Shown piece after piece: positions 55,122 to 64,000 of a DNA stretch of 64,000 nt. Where the stretch lies: contig NZ_LPVF01000011.1 of the NCBI RefSeq assembly GCF_001517105.1, positions 216,212 through 280,211 of the forward strand, given 5' to 3'. Every line of letters starts with the position of its first letter. Within the stretch, counting starts at the first letter, position 1. The notes under the pieces were generated by a model. It saw nothing but the letters and a program-made list of their open reading frames with translations, was not told the origin of the DNA and did no database searches. Position numbers and translations under genes: made by a program. This DNA comes from Bacillus halotolerans (GTDB lineage Bacteria; Bacillota; Bacilli; Bacillales; Bacillaceae).

Positions 55122-55141
55122 AAAAATTTTTTTAAAAAAAG

Positions 55142-55171
55142 GAATAGCCACTCGATCACCTGCACATTCTA
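55142..55171 (+). promoter_or_regulatory. Sigma-G promoter of sspE
   Basis: GAATAG (55142-55147), 17 bases, CATTCTA (55165-55171) fits the forespore sigma-G consensus, 22 bases before the sspE start. Confidence 0.8.
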
Positions 55172-55192
55172 ATGACCGTGGAGGTGATAACA

Positions 55193-55450
55193 ATGGCTAA
55201 CTCAAATAACTTCAGCAAAACAAACGCTCAACAAGTCAGAAAACAAAACCAACAATCAGCTGCTGGTCAAGGTCAATTCGGCACTGAATTTGCTAGCGAA
55301 ACAAACGCTCAGCAAGTCAGAAAACAAAACCAACAATCAGCTGCTGGCCAACAAGGTCAATTCGGCACTGAATTCGCAAGTGAAACGAACACACAGCAGG
55401 TAAGACAGCAAAACCAATCTGCTGAACAAAACAAACAACAAAACAGCTAA
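55193..55450 (+). CDS. sspE: Gamma-type small acid-soluble spore protein SspE
   Basis: 85 residues from ATG 55193 (GGAGGTGATAAC upstream). Glutamine- and asparagine-rich storage protein with three imperfect repeats; the two repeat joints carry TEFASE, the GPR germination-protease cleavage site. It is degraded on germination to supply amino acids and does not protect DNA. Second repeat unit has one extra glutamine (27 then 28 residues). Confidence 0.95.
   Translation: MANSNNFSKTNAQQVRKQNQQSAAGQGQFGTEFASETNAQQVRKQNQQSAAGQQGQFGTEFASETNTQQVRQQNQSAEQNKQQNS
55220..55440 (+). repeat. Tandem internal repeats in sspE
   Basis: Repeat units begin at 55220, 55301 and 55385 (81 then 84 bases). The first two share long nearly identical DNA from ACAAACGCTCA, so the gene grew by recent duplication; the third is more diverged and truncated. 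Confidence 0.85.
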
Positions 55451-55460
55451 TCACTGAAAC

Positions 55461-55502
55461 AGAAAAAAGCACTTCATCTTCGGGTGGAAGTGCTTTTTTC
55501 TG
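55461..55502 (+). terminator. Terminator after sspE
   Basis: AGAAAAAAGCACTTC pairs with GAAGTGCTTTTTTCT around a short loop with an internal stem. Confidence 0.92.
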
Positions 55503-55622
55503 TTTGAAAAACGACAAAACTTGTGAAAGCTCAACAGAATGAGTCAAAGGGTTTGCCAGATCAGAATCGAAATGAGTAATGGTAGAAACGTTTAGACTTT
55601 GACCAGGCTGAAGGAGGAACCG

Positions 55623-55883
55623 ATGACGGAATTTGAAAAGCTGGTAATAGAACAGATGAAAACGATGGACAAGCTTCTCGATCTCCAATCAGAGCTCGAC
55701 CGCTGCAAAGAAATCGAAGCAGAACTCCGGCACTTGGAAAGGGATGCAAGGCTGCGCGGTATTCAGGATGAAATTGCGGTAAAACGAAAACATCTTGCTG
55801 ATATACAGGATACATTTCAAAAACAGACAGAGCAGGTGATTCGTTCATATCGCAGCTCAGAAAAGCCGTCTTCCTATGTGTAG
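55623..55883 (+). CDS. ygaB: YgaB-family coiled-coil protein
   Basis: 86 residues from ATG 55623 (AAGGAGGAA upstream). Almost entirely coiled-coil helix (KLLDLQSELDRCKEIEAELR, IAVKRKHLADIQDTFQKQTE). No domain of known function. Conserved next to sspE in the group. A stem-loop-like sequence follows (CATTCCCAAGCCGGAATG then TTTTATTTT). Confidence 0.85.
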   Translation: MTEFEKLVIEQMKTMDKLLDLQSELDRCKEIEAELRHLERDARLRGIQDEIAVKRKHLADIQDTFQKQTEQVIRSYRSSEKPSSYV

Positions 55884-56026
55884 AGCAGGAATGTGCCATT
55901 CCCAAGCCGGAATGGCTCTTTTATTTTCATTTTTCAATTTGTAACGTTATAATAGGTAAAAGACGTTGTCGGTAAGCAAATTTGGACATACTAACTGTAG
56001 GGCTTTATAGAAAGTAGGGGAGAAAT

Positions 56027-56557
56027 ATGGGTTATCCCAAGGAAGGAGAAACCATTCAAATTCACAGCTATAAGCATAATGGGCTGATTCATAGAATTTG
56101 GAATGAGACAACAATCTTAAAAAGTACAGAAATGTGTGTCATCGGAGCCAATGACCGGACGATGGTAACCGAATCAGACGGCCGGACATGGATAACCAGA
56201 GAGCCCGCAATCTGTTATTTTCACGCAAGACAATGGTTTAATGTCATCGGGATGCTGAGGGAAGACGGGGTTCATTATTATTGCAACATCAGTTCTCTGT
56301 TTGCCTATGATGGCGAAGCAATTAAATATATTGATTATGACTTAGATGTTAAGGTTTTTCCTGACATGACTTACAATATTCTCGATGAAGACGAATATGA
56401 TGATCATCGGAAAGCCATGAATTATCCAAAAGAAATTGACAGTATTTTAAGAGACTACTTAAACACGCTGCTCCATTGGATTCATCAGCGGCAGGGCCCG
56501 TTTGCACCCGAGTTTGTCGATATGTGGTATGAACGGTATTTGCGCTATACAAAATAA
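56027..56557 (+). CDS. ygaC: Nucleoside tri-/diphosphate phosphatase, DUF402 (YgaC)
   Basis: 176 residues of the FomD/DUF402 fold with metal-binding acidic residues in [20 protein letters not shown] and [16 protein letters not shown]. Family members of this length in Firmicutes are nucleoside tri- and diphosphatases (Ntdp). GGGGAG precedes the ATG. A terminator (56567-56597) follows. Confidence 0.88.
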   Translation: MGYPKEGETIQIHSYKHNGLIHRIWNETTILKSTEMCVIGANDRTMVTESDGRTWITREPAICYFHARQWFNVIGMLREDGVHYYCNISSLFAYDGEAIKYIDYDLDVKVFPDMTYNILDEDEYDDHRKAMNYPKEIDSILRDYLNTLLHWIHQRQGPFAPEFVDMWYERYLRYTK

Positions 56558-56566
56558 TGGTTGAGT

Positions 56567-56599
56567 AAAAACCTGTTGCGGGGTACAACAGGTTTTTCA
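56567..56599 (+). terminator. Terminator after ygaC
   Basis: AAAAACCTGTTG pairs with CAACAGGTTTTT around CGGGGTA. Confidence 0.92.
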
Positions 56600-56641
56600 C
56601 ATGGGCTCACACACATCATGATAAAGAGAGGGGGAATCAAC

Positions 56642-58384
56642 GTGGGGGTTATGAAACGCTATATGCAATTCGTCAAACCTTATAAGAAGCAAATTTTCAT
56701 TACAGTATTAATCGGGATCGTAAAATTCTCCATTCCGCTTGCTCTCCCATTGCTCCTGAAGTACGTAGTTGACGACATTATTCAAGGAGGCGGCACGGCC
56801 AGTGACAAAACAACGTCATTGTTCACCATTATGGCGATCATGTTCGCCTTATTTTTAATTTTGCGCCCGCCTGTTGAATATTATCGGCAATATTTTGCCC
56901 AGTGGACAGCCAGCAAGGTACTCTATGATATAAGAGCCAAGCTGTTTGATCATATACAGAAGCTGAGCCTTCGTTTCTATGCGAATACTAGAACAGGGGA
57001 AGTCATTTCCCGAGTCATCAATGACGTGGAACAAACAAAGGATTTTGTGATCACAGGTCTGATGAATATATGGCTCGATATGCTGACGATTTTGATCGTG
57101 ATCTCTATCATGCTGACACTGGACGTTAAATTAACGCTTATTTCCATCATTTTGTTTCCGTTATACGGTATATCAGTGAAGTATTTTTACGGCCGTTTAA
57201 GAAAGCTGACAAGAGAGCGGTCACAGGCGCTTGCTCAAGTACAGGGGCATTTGCATGAACGGATTCAAGGCATGCCGGTGATCAGAAGCTTTGCGATAGA
57301 AGACCATGAGCAGGCCAACTTTAACGAAAAAAACAGCCATTTCTTAGATAAAGCAATCCGTCATACGAATTGGAATGCCAAAACTTTTGCGGTTGTCAAC
57401 ACCATTACAGATCTGGCACCGCTCATCGTGATTGCATTTGCCGGCTATTTTGTCATCAACGGACCGCTGACAGTCGGAACGATGGTTGCGTTTGTCGGGT
57501 ATATCGACAGAATGTATAACCCTGTCAGAAGGCTGATTAATTCTTCTACAACCTTGACGCAGTCAATCGCTTCAATGGACAGGGTATTTGAATTTATTGA
57601 CGAGCCGTATGAACTGACTGACAAACCAAATGCCATCAAAGCTGACCATATCCGCGGAGAAGTCGAATTTCGTAATGTGTCGTTTCAATATGAAGAGGGA
57701 AAAGAAAACATCCTTCACGATGTATCTTTAAAAGTAACCAGAGGAGAAACCGTAGCCCTCGTTGGAATGAGCGGCGGAGGGAAATCCACGCTTGTCAGCC
57801 TGATTCCAAGGTTTTATGATGTATCAAGCGGCAGCCTATTGATTGACGGGACAGACATTCGGGGGTATGAAGCAAGAAGCCTGCGCAATCAGGTTGGCAT
57901 GGTGCTTCAGGATACCTTTTTATTCAGTGAAACGATTAGAGAAAATATTGCGATCGGAAAACCTGATGCCACGCTTGAAGACATTATGGAAGCCGCAAAA
58001 GCAGCCAATGCACATGATTTTATTATGAATTTTCCGGAAGGGTATGAGACCCGTGTGGGAGAAAGAGGCGTTAAGCTCTCAGGGGGACAAAAACAGCGGA
58101 TTTCCATTGCGCGTGTATTTCTGAAAAATCCGCCGCTGCTGATCTTGGATGAAGCTACTTCAGCTTTGGATCTTGAAAGTGAGCACTACATTCAAGAAGC
58201 GATGGACAAGCTGGCGAAAGACAGAACAACTTTTGTTGTGGCCCACCGCTTATCAACCATCACACATGCGGATAAAATTGTCGTCATGGAAAACGGAACA
58301 ATCATCGAAACAGGAACCCATGATGAACTGATGGATTATGACAGTCAATACAAGCACTTATTCACAATCCAAAACTTGAACTAA
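56642..58384 (+). CDS. ygaD: Homodimer-type ABC exporter (YgaD)
   Basis: 580 residues from GTG 56642 (AGAGGGGG upstream). Six membrane helices and one ATPase domain with Walker [11 protein letters not shown]-loop [10 protein letters not shown], signature LSGGQKQR, Walker [13 protein letters not shown] and switch histidine VVAHRLS, all canonical, unlike YfiB-YfiC; it can therefore work as a homodimer. MsbA/Sav1866-like; probably a lipid or drug exporter. Confidence 0.93.
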   Translation: MGVMKRYMQFVKPYKKQIFITVLIGIVKFSIPLALPLLLKYVVDDIIQGGGTASDKTTSLFTIMAIMFALFLILRPPVEYYRQYFAQWTASKVLYDIRAKLFDHIQKLSLRFYANTRTGEVISRVINDVEQTKDFVITGLMNIWLDMLTILIVISIMLTLDVKLTLISIILFPLYGISVKYFYGRLRKLTRERSQALAQVQGHLHERIQGMPVIRSFAIEDHEQANFNEKNSHFLDKAIRHTNWNAKTFAVVNTITDLAPLIVIAFAGYFVINGPLTVGTMVAFVGYIDRMYNPVRRLINSSTTLTQSIASMDRVFEFIDEPYELTDKPNAIKADHIRGEVEFRNVSFQYEEGKENILHDVSLKVTRGETVALVGMSGGGKSTLVSLIPRFYDVSSGSLLIDGTDIRGYEARSLRNQVGMVLQDTFLFSETIRENIAIGKPDATLEDIMEAAKAANAHDFIMNFPEGYETRVGERGVKLSGGQKQRISIARVFLKNPPLLILDEATSALDLESEHYIQEAMDKLAKDRTTFVVAHRLSTITHADKIVVMENGTIIETGTHDELMDYDSQYKHLFTIQNLN

Positions 58385-58390
58385 ACATTG

Positions 58391-58427
58391 ATCTTATATC
58401 CTTTTATCAAGGATATAAGATTTTTTT
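58391..58427 (+). terminator. Terminator after ygaD
   Basis: ATCTTATATCCTT and AAGGATATAAGAT around TTATC, then seven T. Confidence 0.92.
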
Positions 58428-58457
58428 GTATAAAAAAACCCGGTGATGTCAACCGGG

Positions 58458-59519
58458 CTACTCTTCTATTTCCAATTCGCAGTCTTTTGGATGGTACGTT
58501 TGAAAGCTTGTAATAAGTGTTTCTAAATGTTCAAGCTGCTCGCGATATTCCACAGCGCTTGCCATAATATTAAGCATATTATAATCAAGAAGCTCATCAT
58601 CAGAGTTGCGCTGGTTTCTAAGAAATGACTTTGTCAGCAGCTGTTTGTATTGGATGCCTTCTTCATCTGTATCATCATGCGGTTTAATTTTGCCGACAAA
58701 CCTCATCAAAATCCGCTCGTGCCAATAAAGCAGGTAATCAAGCTCTTCAGTCAGCGTTTCCTGAAACTCTTCAGGCATATGATAAATCTCGTTTTCCAGG
58801 CGATGCAGCTTCTTCAGCGTGTCGAGCGCCCGGTTTGCGGTTATTATCGACTGTCTGAACAGGACAAGTTTTCTTGATTTCACGTAAGTCGTTTTCTTAA
58901 AGTAGCTTCTTTCTTCTTTATATAGAAGATATGTCTGATCAAGCTTGATCATTTTTTCTTTCAATTTTTCAATATCCTCTTTCAAAATCGAATGCTCTGT
59001 TGACTGGCGCATAATCAGCCTGATCCATTTCATAATTTCTTCAGTGTTTTCGACTGTGTTATGAATCAGCTTTGTCTCGTACTTAGGCGGCAGGAACACC
59101 AGGTTGACGATAAAGGAAGAAAGTACCCCTAAAATGACTGTGCTTGTTCTGATCAGCGCAAACATTAAGAAGTCGTCACCGGCAGATTCTAAAATCGCAA
59201 TAACTGTAACAAGAGCAATCGAAATCGTATGTTCAATTTTAAGCTTCAGCATTATGGTAATAACAATAACTGCTGTCAATCCGATCATAATCGGACTGGG
59301 TCCGAAAATAAGACCGAACACTGTGGCGATAACAGCTCCGATAATATTTGCCTGAACCTGATCAATAATAATAAGAAAAGAGCGGTAAATTGACGGCTGG
59401 ATCGCAAATATCGCTGCAATCCCAGCAAAAATCGGTGCGGGAAGTCCGATCCACGAAGCTAAATAAAGAGCCAGCGTAATCGCGATCCCTGTTTTGAAAA
59501 TGCGGGCACCAAGTTTCAT
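58458..59519 (-). CDS. ygaE: Aromatic acid exporter-family membrane protein (YgaE)
   Basis: 353 residues from ATG 59519; a longer frame to 59579 has no start context and its AAGGAA is sixteen bases away from this ATG, so the start is less certain. Five or six helices in the first 150 residues (ITLALYLASWIGLPAPIFAG, IGAVIATVFGLIFGPSPIMI), then a long cytoplasmic helical domain (residues 170-350): the ArAE_1/DUF939 layout. Transport role is inferred only from the family. Confidence 0.85.
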   Translation of the reverse strand: MKLGARIFKTGIAITLALYLASWIGLPAPIFAGIAAIFAIQPSIYRSFLIIIDQVQANIIGAVIATVFGLIFGPSPIMIGLTAVIVITIMLKLKIEHTISIALVTVIAILESAGDDFLMFALIRTSTVILGVLSSFIVNLVFLPPKYETKLIHNTVENTEEIMKWIRLIMRQSTEHSILKEDIEKLKEKMIKLDQTYLLYKEERSYFKKTTYVKSRKLVLFRQSIITANRALDTLKKLHRLENEIYHMPEEFQETLTEELDYLLYWHERILMRFVGKIKPHDDTDEEGIQYKQLLTKSFLRNQRNSDDELLDYNMLNIMASAVEYREQLEHLETLITSFQTYHPKDCELEIEE

Positions 59520-59694
59520 TGGTTTGTGCGTGCATTCCTTTCTATAATAAATTGTTTGACCTAGCAAATGGCTAATCATTAAAATTCCCTGTGAGTTTAT
59601 TTGCTAAACAATTAAGTAATATACAGGGATCAATACAATTATTCAAGCTATTTTTCAAGAAAAAGACCAAAATCTTACACGCTTTTTAAAAGTA

Positions 59695-59722
59695 CAAAAA
59701 AACAGGAGCTTTAAGCTCCTGT
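59695..59722 (-). terminator. Terminator after gsaB
   Basis: On the reverse strand ACAGGAGCTT and AAGCTCCTGT form a stem with hardly any loop, followed by seven T. Confidence 0.85.
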
Positions 59723-59738
59723 CCGGGGATGTGCAAAA

Positions 59739-61028
59739 TTACTTTTTAAGATGTTTAAAAGCATCCTCAACAGCAGCAAGCGTATCTTTAATATCCTGCT
59801 CTGTATGCGCTGTTGTAATAAACCACGCTTCATATTTAGAAGGTGCGAGATTAATGCCGCGCTCAAGCATCAGCTTGAAAAACGTAGCGAATGTTTCACC
59901 GTCACTGCGTTCTGCCTGATCGTAATTTTCTACTTTCTCATCAGAGAAGTAAACCGTCAGCGCACCCTTTAACCGATTGACTGTTATTGTGATGCCGTGG
60001 GTTTCTGCGTGTGCCAAAATGCCTTCCTCAAGCATAGCGCCAAGATGGTCAAGCTTTTCATACACGCCTTCCTCTTTCAGCACTTCCAGGCAAGCAATGC
60101 CGGATAAAATAGAAGCGGGGTTTCCGGCCATTGTTCCTGCCTGATATGCAGGGCCGAGCGGTGCGACTTGCTCCATAATTTCTTGTTTGCCGCCATAGGC
60201 TCCAATTGGAAGTCCGCCGCCAATAATTTTTCCGAGTGCAGTTAAATCCGGTTTCACTTGTAAAAGATCCTGAGCACCGCCATACATAAAGCGGAAAGCA
60301 GTAATGACTTCATCATAAATAACGAGGGCGCCCGCATTGTGTGTCAGTTCGTTTACTTGTTCTAAGAAACCTTCTTTTGGCTCAACGATACCGAAGTTGC
60401 CGACAATCGGTTCAACGAGAACCGCTGCGATTTCACTGCCCCATTTATCTAAGGCCGCTTTGTAGCTGTCAATATCATTAAATGGAACTGTAATGACCTC
60501 GTTTGCAATGCTTTTCGGTACACCGGCTGAGTCAGGTGTGCCCAGAGTAGACGGACCGGAGCCTGCCGCTACGAGTACAAGATCTGAATGGCCGTGATAA
60601 CAGCCTGCGAATTTAATAATTTTGGTGCGGCCTGTGTAAGCACGAGCCACACGGATGGTCGTCATCACAGCTTCTGTCCCTGAATTGACGAATCTTACTT
60701 TATCCATAGCGGGGATGGCTTCCTTCAGCATCTTTGCAAAAGTAACCTCATGTTTTGTCGGTGTTCCATATAATACACCGTTTTCTGCGGCTTTTTTAAT
60801 CGCCTCTGTAATATGCGGGTGGGCATGTCCGGTGATGATCGGCCCGTAAGCCGCCAAATAATCAATGTATTTGTTTCCGTCGACGTCCCAAAAATAAGCG
60901 CCATTTGCTTTCTCCATTGCAACAGGAGAACCCCCGCCAACTGCTTTATATGATCTTGAAGGGCTGTTTACACCGCCGACAATATGCTCTAATGCTTCAC
61001 GGTGAAGTTCAACTGATTTTGTATACAA
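59739..61028 (-). CDS. gsaB: Glutamate-1-semialdehyde 2,1-aminomutase, second copy
   Basis: 429 residues, fold type I PLP enzyme. Lysine K267 in [15 protein letters not shown] is the PLP-binding residue, with NSGTEA (115-120) and YDEVITAF (238-245) as cofactor-contact motifs. It isomerises glutamate-1-semialdehyde to 5-aminolevulinate for haem. The other copy, hemL, is elsewhere in B. subtilis; this one stands alone next to bcp and perR, a peroxide-control region. Confidence 0.94.
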   Translation of the reverse strand: MYTKSVELHREALEHIVGGVNSPSRSYKAVGGGSPVAMEKANGAYFWDVDGNKYIDYLAAYGPIITGHAHPHITEAIKKAAENGVLYGTPTKHEVTFAKMLKEAIPAMDKVRFVNSGTEAVMTTIRVARAYTGRTKIIKFAGCYHGHSDLVLVAAGSGPSTLGTPDSAGVPKSIANEVITVPFNDIDSYKAALDKWGSEIAAVLVEPIVGNFGIVEPKEGFLEQVNELTHNAGALVIYDEVITAFRFMYGGAQDLLQVKPDLTALGKIIGGGLPIGAYGGKQEIMEQVAPLGPAYQAGTMAGNPASILSGIACLEVLKEEGVYEKLDHLGAMLEEGILAHAETHGITITVNRLKGALTVYFSDEKVENYDQAERSDGETFATFFKLMLERGINLAPSKYEAWFITTAHTEQDIKDTLAAVEDAFKHLKK

Positions 61029-61179
61029 AAATAATAACCTCCTATATCTCCTTGCGTCCCCTCTATTGTAGCATGCTTCCAGACAAGAACAACGGATTCA
61101 GGCTCAAGATACAGGGTCATAGTTGTAATCTGGACAAGAATTGGATACGCTTAATACAAAAACATCCGGAGGTAAAGAA

Positions 61180-61653
61180 ATGACTATTGAAATCGGACAA
61201 AAAGCGCCTGATATTGAGTTGAAAGGCGATCATGGGGAGATCGTAAAATTATCGGATTATGAAGGGAAGTATATCGTCCTTTACTTTTATCCAAAAGACA
61301 TGACACCGGGATGCACAACTGAAGCGTGCGATTTTCGTGACAGCCACGAAAACTTCGCTGAGCTGGATGCTGTGATTATCGGCGTCAGCCCGGACAGCGA
61401 GGAAAAACACGGGAAATTTAAAGAGAAGCATAATCTGCCGTTTTTGCTGCTTGTCGATGACGAACACAAGCTGGCGGAGGCGTTTGATGTATGGAAACTG
61501 AAGAAAAACTTCGGAAAAGAATATATGGGGATTGAACGCTCGACTTTTTTGATTGACAAAGAAGGCCGGCTCATTAAAGAATGGAGAAAGGTAAAAGTGA
61601 AAGACCATGTAGCTGAAGCGCTCCAGACGCTGAAAGATATGTCGGGAAAGTAA
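61180..61653 (+). CDS. bcp: Thioredoxin-dependent peroxiredoxin, Bcp/PrxQ type
   Basis: 157 residues from ATG 61180 (CCGGAGGT upstream). Thioredoxin fold with peroxidatic C45 in MTPGCTTEAC and resolving C50, the atypical two-cysteine alpha form. Reduces hydroperoxides using thioredoxin. Formerly ygaF. Divergent from gsaB and upstream of perR. Confidence 0.94.
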   Translation: MTIEIGQKAPDIELKGDHGEIVKLSDYEGKYIVLYFYPKDMTPGCTTEACDFRDSHENFAELDAVIIGVSPDSEEKHGKFKEKHNLPFLLLVDDEHKLAEAFDVWKLKKNFGKEYMGIERSTFLIDKEGRLIKEWRKVKVKDHVAEALQTLKDMSGK

Positions 61654-61703
61654 AATCGTCAATCAGCCTCATAGCATAGCTGCAACTTTTACCCTAATAT
61701 CAA

Positions 61704-61750
61704 TTGACAAATTATCGTAAAAAGAGTTACACTAATTATAAACATTATAA
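61704..61750 (+). promoter_or_regulatory. perR promoter with PerR box
   Basis: TTGACA (61704-61709), 18 bases, TACACT (61728-61733), followed at once by TTATAAACATTATAA (61736-61750), which matches the PerR box TTATAATNATTATAA closely. This fits the known autoregulation of perR. Confidence 0.85.
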
Positions 61751-61786
61751 TGTAAGAATCTTTTTTAGAAGAGAGGTGCATGACGG

Positions 61787-62233
61787 ATGGCTGCACATGA
61801 ACTAAAAGAAGCCTTAGAAACGTTGAAGGAAACCGGAGTTCGCATTACTCCTCAACGTCATGCGATTCTGGAATATCTCGTTAACTCTATGGCTCATCCA
61901 ACAGCGGACGATATATATAAAGCTCTGGAAGGGAAATTTCCTAACATGAGCGTAGCGACGGTATATAACAACTTGCGTGTGTTCCGGGAATCCGGCCTGG
62001 TAAAAGAGCTCACATACGGTGATGCTTCCAGCAGATTTGATTTTGTTACATCCGATCACTATCACGCCATTTGTGAAAGCTGCGGTAAAATTGTGGACTT
62101 CCACTATCCCGGCCTTGATGAAGTGGAACAGCTTGCTGCACATGTGACCGGCTTTAAAGTAAGCCACCACCGTTTAGAAATTTATGGCGTCTGCCAAGAG
62201 TGTTCAAAAAAGAAAACCATTAAAATAAGCTGA
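61787..62233 (+). CDS. perR: Peroxide-sensing repressor PerR, altered C-terminus
   Basis: 148 residues of the Fur superfamily. The regulatory metal ligands H37, D85, H91, H93 and D104 and the structural zinc cysteines C96, C99, C136 and C139 are all present, so peroxide sensing by histidine oxidation should work. After S140 the sequence reads KKKTIKIS, whereas the 168 protein, as I remember it, ends KKENH at residue 145. Adding one A to the six-A run at 62205-62210 restores that ending. The stop at 62231 now lies inside the terminator stem. Confidence 0.93.
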   Translation: MAAHELKEALETLKETGVRITPQRHAILEYLVNSMAHPTADDIYKALEGKFPNMSVATVYNNLRVFRESGLVKELTYGDASSRFDFVTSDHYHAICESCGKIVDFHYPGLDEVEQLAAHVTGFKVSHHRLEIYGVCQECSKKKTIKIS

Positions 62234-62257
62234 CCGCGAAACGGTCAGCTTATTTAT
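62223..62257. terminator. Terminator shared by perR and ygzB
   Basis: AATAAGCTGACCG pairs with CGGTCAGCTTATT around CGAAA; symmetrical, between convergent genes, and overlapping the end of the perR frame. Confidence 0.88.
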
Positions 62258-62607
62258 TTCGACATTTTCTTCTTATTATAAGACTCATCAAATTCTTTTC
62301 CTTCTAAGCTTTGATCTAAAGTCAGCGGCTCTCTGCAATGCATACACATATCTACTCTGCCTAAAACCTTGGTCTCTTTTTCACAGCCCGGACAAATGAC
62401 CCGAACCGCTTTGGTCGAGAGCATGCCGATCCAAAAATAAACAACCGTGCTGAGCCCGATAGATAAAAGCCCGAGTATCATAAACAAACTCGAAAGCAAA
62501 ACGGACTCCTTAAAAAAAATCCCGATGTACATAATGATAAACCCAACGAAAACCAAACTTAACGCAAACGTTCTGATCTTATTAATTTTGCTGGAGTATT
62601 TCGCCAT
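62254..62607 (-). CDS. ygzB: Two-helix zinc-ribbon membrane protein YgzB (UPF0295)
   Basis: 117 residues from ATG 62607 (GAGGGGG upstream). Two membrane helices (about 12-32 and 40-62) and a C-terminal zinc ribbon with C72, C75 (CPGC) and C88, C91 (CMHC). Conserved next to perR in Bacillus; function unknown. Confidence 0.9.
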   Translation of the reverse strand: MAKYSSKINKIRTFALSLVFVGFIIMYIGIFFKESVLLSSLFMILGLLSIGLSTVVYFWIGMLSTKAVRVICPGCEKETKVLGRVDMCMHCREPLTLDQSLEGKEFDESYNKKKMSK

Positions 62608-62814
62608 GTCCATCCCCCTCTGAATTAAATATAGCACAAACCCAATGGGATTTTCTTCATGTTTTCGTTTGAAATGGAATTTAAATATGGAGACTTGCTT
62701 TGAAATTGTTTATAATAGTTCAATGTGTTTAGAAAAAAGGAATTTCGATTTAACCATAGAATTGAATCAAATAGAGAATAAAAAAATTTGAACAATTGCA
62801 TTGGAGGAATAGTG

Positions 62815-63699
62815 ATGGAAAATCTTCTCCGTCCAATTTACCAAGAAAGAGCAAGTCATCCCAATACATTGGCTGTTATTATGATTGAGAGAAGAAACAA
62901 AACGTCTTCCATAACAGATAACTTTGATGCCGCTTTGCTTGTCATTGTAAAGCAGTCTGATAAGCCTGTTTTTATAAAGCATTATGAATTTGATCACAAA
63001 ACAGCCTCTTTGCATGTGATAACTGATGCTCAGGTTCAAGAATGGATTTTGCTCGGCACAAATAGAAGAATCATAGATTGGATTGTAAACGGAAGAGTCA
63101 TGTTTGACCGCAATGAGTATATTGCTGAGCTTATCGACAGGCTTAATACTTTTCCGTTTGCAGAACGTAAACTGAAGATCGGCCTTGAATACGGCAAGTT
63201 AATTAGAAGATACGTTGAAGGAAAAGCTTTCTTTGAAGCCAATCAATTTTTAGATGCCTACAATGCGGTAGTTCATGCGTTGCATCATCTAGCACGTATT
63301 GAAGTAATCGACAGAGGATTCCACCCGGAAACCACTGTGTGGAGTCAAGTGCGTCAGATGGAGCCTCAAGTGTACAAATTATATTCCGAGCTGATTGAAA
63401 GTCACGAAAGCTTGGAAAAAAGACTTGAATTATTATTCTTAGCAAATGATTTTCTGATTCATTCTAAAGCTGAGATTGGTTCAGCACATCTTTTCGAAGT
63501 AATGAAAGAAAAGGACATATGGCAATTTAGCGAGCTTCTTCAGCATCCTGACTTAAAACATTTCACTCAAGACCTTGGCGTCATGCTTGATTACCTGACA
63601 GAAAAAGGTCTTATCAGCGTGTGCCGAATTGAAACCAAAGGACAGGCTGTCTTTCATCGAGGATATTCTTTTAAAAAAGATGTTGACTCTGATTCCTGA
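62815..63699 (+). CDS. ygxA: Nucleotidyltransferase-like protein YgxA
   Basis: 294 residues from ATG 62815 (TTGGAGG upstream). The N-terminal half (TDNFDAALLVIVKQSDKPVF, LHVITDAQVQEWILLGTNRR) resembles a nucleotidyltransferase fold with weak metal-site residues; the rest is helical. Immediately upstream of an rRNA operon, as in B. subtilis (rrnD). A TATAAT lies at 62711-62716, about 100 bases upstream, with no clear -35. Activity unknown. Confidence 0.88.
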   Translation: MENLLRPIYQERASHPNTLAVIMIERRNKTSSITDNFDAALLVIVKQSDKPVFIKHYEFDHKTASLHVITDAQVQEWILLGTNRRIIDWIVNGRVMFDRNEYIAELIDRLNTFPFAERKLKIGLEYGKLIRRYVEGKAFFEANQFLDAYNAVVHALHHLARIEVIDRGFHPETTVWSQVRQMEPQVYKLYSELIESHESLEKRLELLFLANDFLIHSKAEIGSAHLFEVMKEKDIWQFSELLQHPDLKHFTQDLGVMLDYLTEKGLISVCRIETKGQAVFHRGYSFKKDVDSDS

Positions 63700-63779
63700 G
63701 CATGGTATATTATTAAACGTCGCTGATGCGCTTCTGAAAAAACAAGCTCACAGCGGCGGAGAAATAAAATAAAAAACAT

Positions 63780-63808
63780 TTGACAAAACAAAGTCGAAAT
63801 GTTATACT
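63780..63808 (+). promoter_or_regulatory. Promoter of the rRNA operon
   Basis: TTGACA (63780-63785), 17 bases, TATACT (63803-63808): a near-consensus promoter about 190 bases before 16S rRNA. Only this one was seen; a second promoter further upstream would lie in or near the end of ygxA and was not identified. Confidence 0.92.
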
Positions 63809-63993
63809 GAAAAAGTCGCTTCTTAAAGAAGTAACGGATGATCTTTGAAAACTAAACAAGACAAAACGTACCTGTTAATTCAAGTTTTATTATAAATCGC
63901 ACAGCGATGTGCGTAGTCAGTCAAACTGAGGTCTGCACGATGCAGATCACGCAGATGTTACCACAGGATGTGGTGAACTCAATCTGCGATCCA
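63809..63993 (+). ncRNA. rRNA operon leader
   Basis: The transcribed leader contains a boxA-like antitermination element TGATCTTTGAAAACT (63839-63853) and several hairpins: CGCAC-N6-GTGCG near 63898, TCTGCA-CGA-TGCAGA (63932-63946), and an outer stem CGCAGAT (63950-63956) with ATCTGCG (63982-63988) that encloses CCACAGGATGTGG (63961-63973). It ends at the 16S start. The 294 bases from ygxA to 16S contain no protein gene. Confidence 0.8.
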
Positions 63994-64000
63994 TTTATCG
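63994..64000 (+). rRNA. rrnD-16S: 16S rRNA, first bases only (rrnD probable)
   Basis: The window ends in TTTATCG, the mature 5' end of Bacillus 16S rRNA (continuing GAGAGTTTGATCC in known sequences). Only seven bases are present; the call rests on the promoter, boxA and leader. The operon name is from the known ygxA neighbourhood. Confidence 0.75.

Noticed and set aside
55220..55440. Regular repeats as a CRISPR-like or satellite array
   Set aside because: The repeats are in frame within sspE and encode its TEFASE-containing protein repeats.
63714..63761. Hairpin CGTCGCTG...CAGCGGCG after ygxA as a terminator
   Set aside because: The loop is about 25 bases and no T-run follows, so it does not qualify.

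Overview
The window comes from the chromosome of a Bacillus subtilis-group organism. This rests on gene content and order (acoABCLR, sspH, yfj genes, malA-malR-malP, yfiBC, catDE, yfiJKLMN, padR, estB, mprF, yfiYZ-yfhA, recX, sspK, csbB-yfhO, mutY, fabL, sspE, gsaB, bcp, perR, ygzB, ygxA, then an rRNA operon), on near-identity of many proteins to remembered B. subtilis 168 proteins, on spore-specific small acid-soluble proteins, and on matches to sigma-A, sigma-B, sigma-G, sigma-X, CcpA, Fur and PerR sites. All comparisons with strain 168 are from memory, not from an alignment. Several residues differ, so it may be a subspecies or sister species rather than 168.

Layout. 1-5679: acetoin dehydrogenase operon (end of acoA, acoB, acoC, acoL) and its sigma-54 activator acoR. 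5732-9782: sspH, then a reverse-strand operon that starts with a WXG100 protein and a larger WXG-like protein with a glycine-zipper segment, and continues with a split gene, two paralogous membrane proteins and yfjF; it looks like a type VII secretion substrate cassette. 10117-13898: maltose phosphotransferase uptake and hydrolysis. 14003-17532: heterodimeric ABC exporter. 17695-18974: catechol/quinone detoxification. 19230-24580: two-component system plus ABC exporter. 24613-31027: acetyltransferase, PadR, secreted lipase, gene remnants, acyltransferase, TetR with an MFS pump, and a DinB-fold protein. 31024-35919: MFS pump, MarR regulator and mprF. 35937-40763: Fur-type siderophore uptake, a PhzF-like protein and a nitroreductase. 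40802-47864: small sporulation or unknown genes, recX, an MFS pump, sspK, an XRE regulator with a membrane protein, and the yfhKLM group. 48096-52720: csbB-yfhO glycosylation pair and yfhP. 52937-55450: mutY, yfhS, fabL, sspE. 55623-59519: ygaB, ygaC, the ABC exporter ygaD, ygaE. 59739-63699: gsaB, bcp, perR, ygzB, ygxA. 63780-64000: rRNA promoter, leader and the first bases of 16S rRNA.

The window is mostly well-known housekeeping and accessory sequence. The parts least explained by known biology are: the yfj cassette, with a gene broken exactly at an A AAA AAA heptamer; a compact XRE/membrane-protein module with twin 18-bp operators that I do not remember at this place in 168; a one-base homopolymer change that rewrites the PerR C-terminus; and a fused scar of a TetR gene and a flavodoxin-fold reductase gene between estB and yfiQ. 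I found no CRISPR array, prophage, insertion sequence or tRNA.
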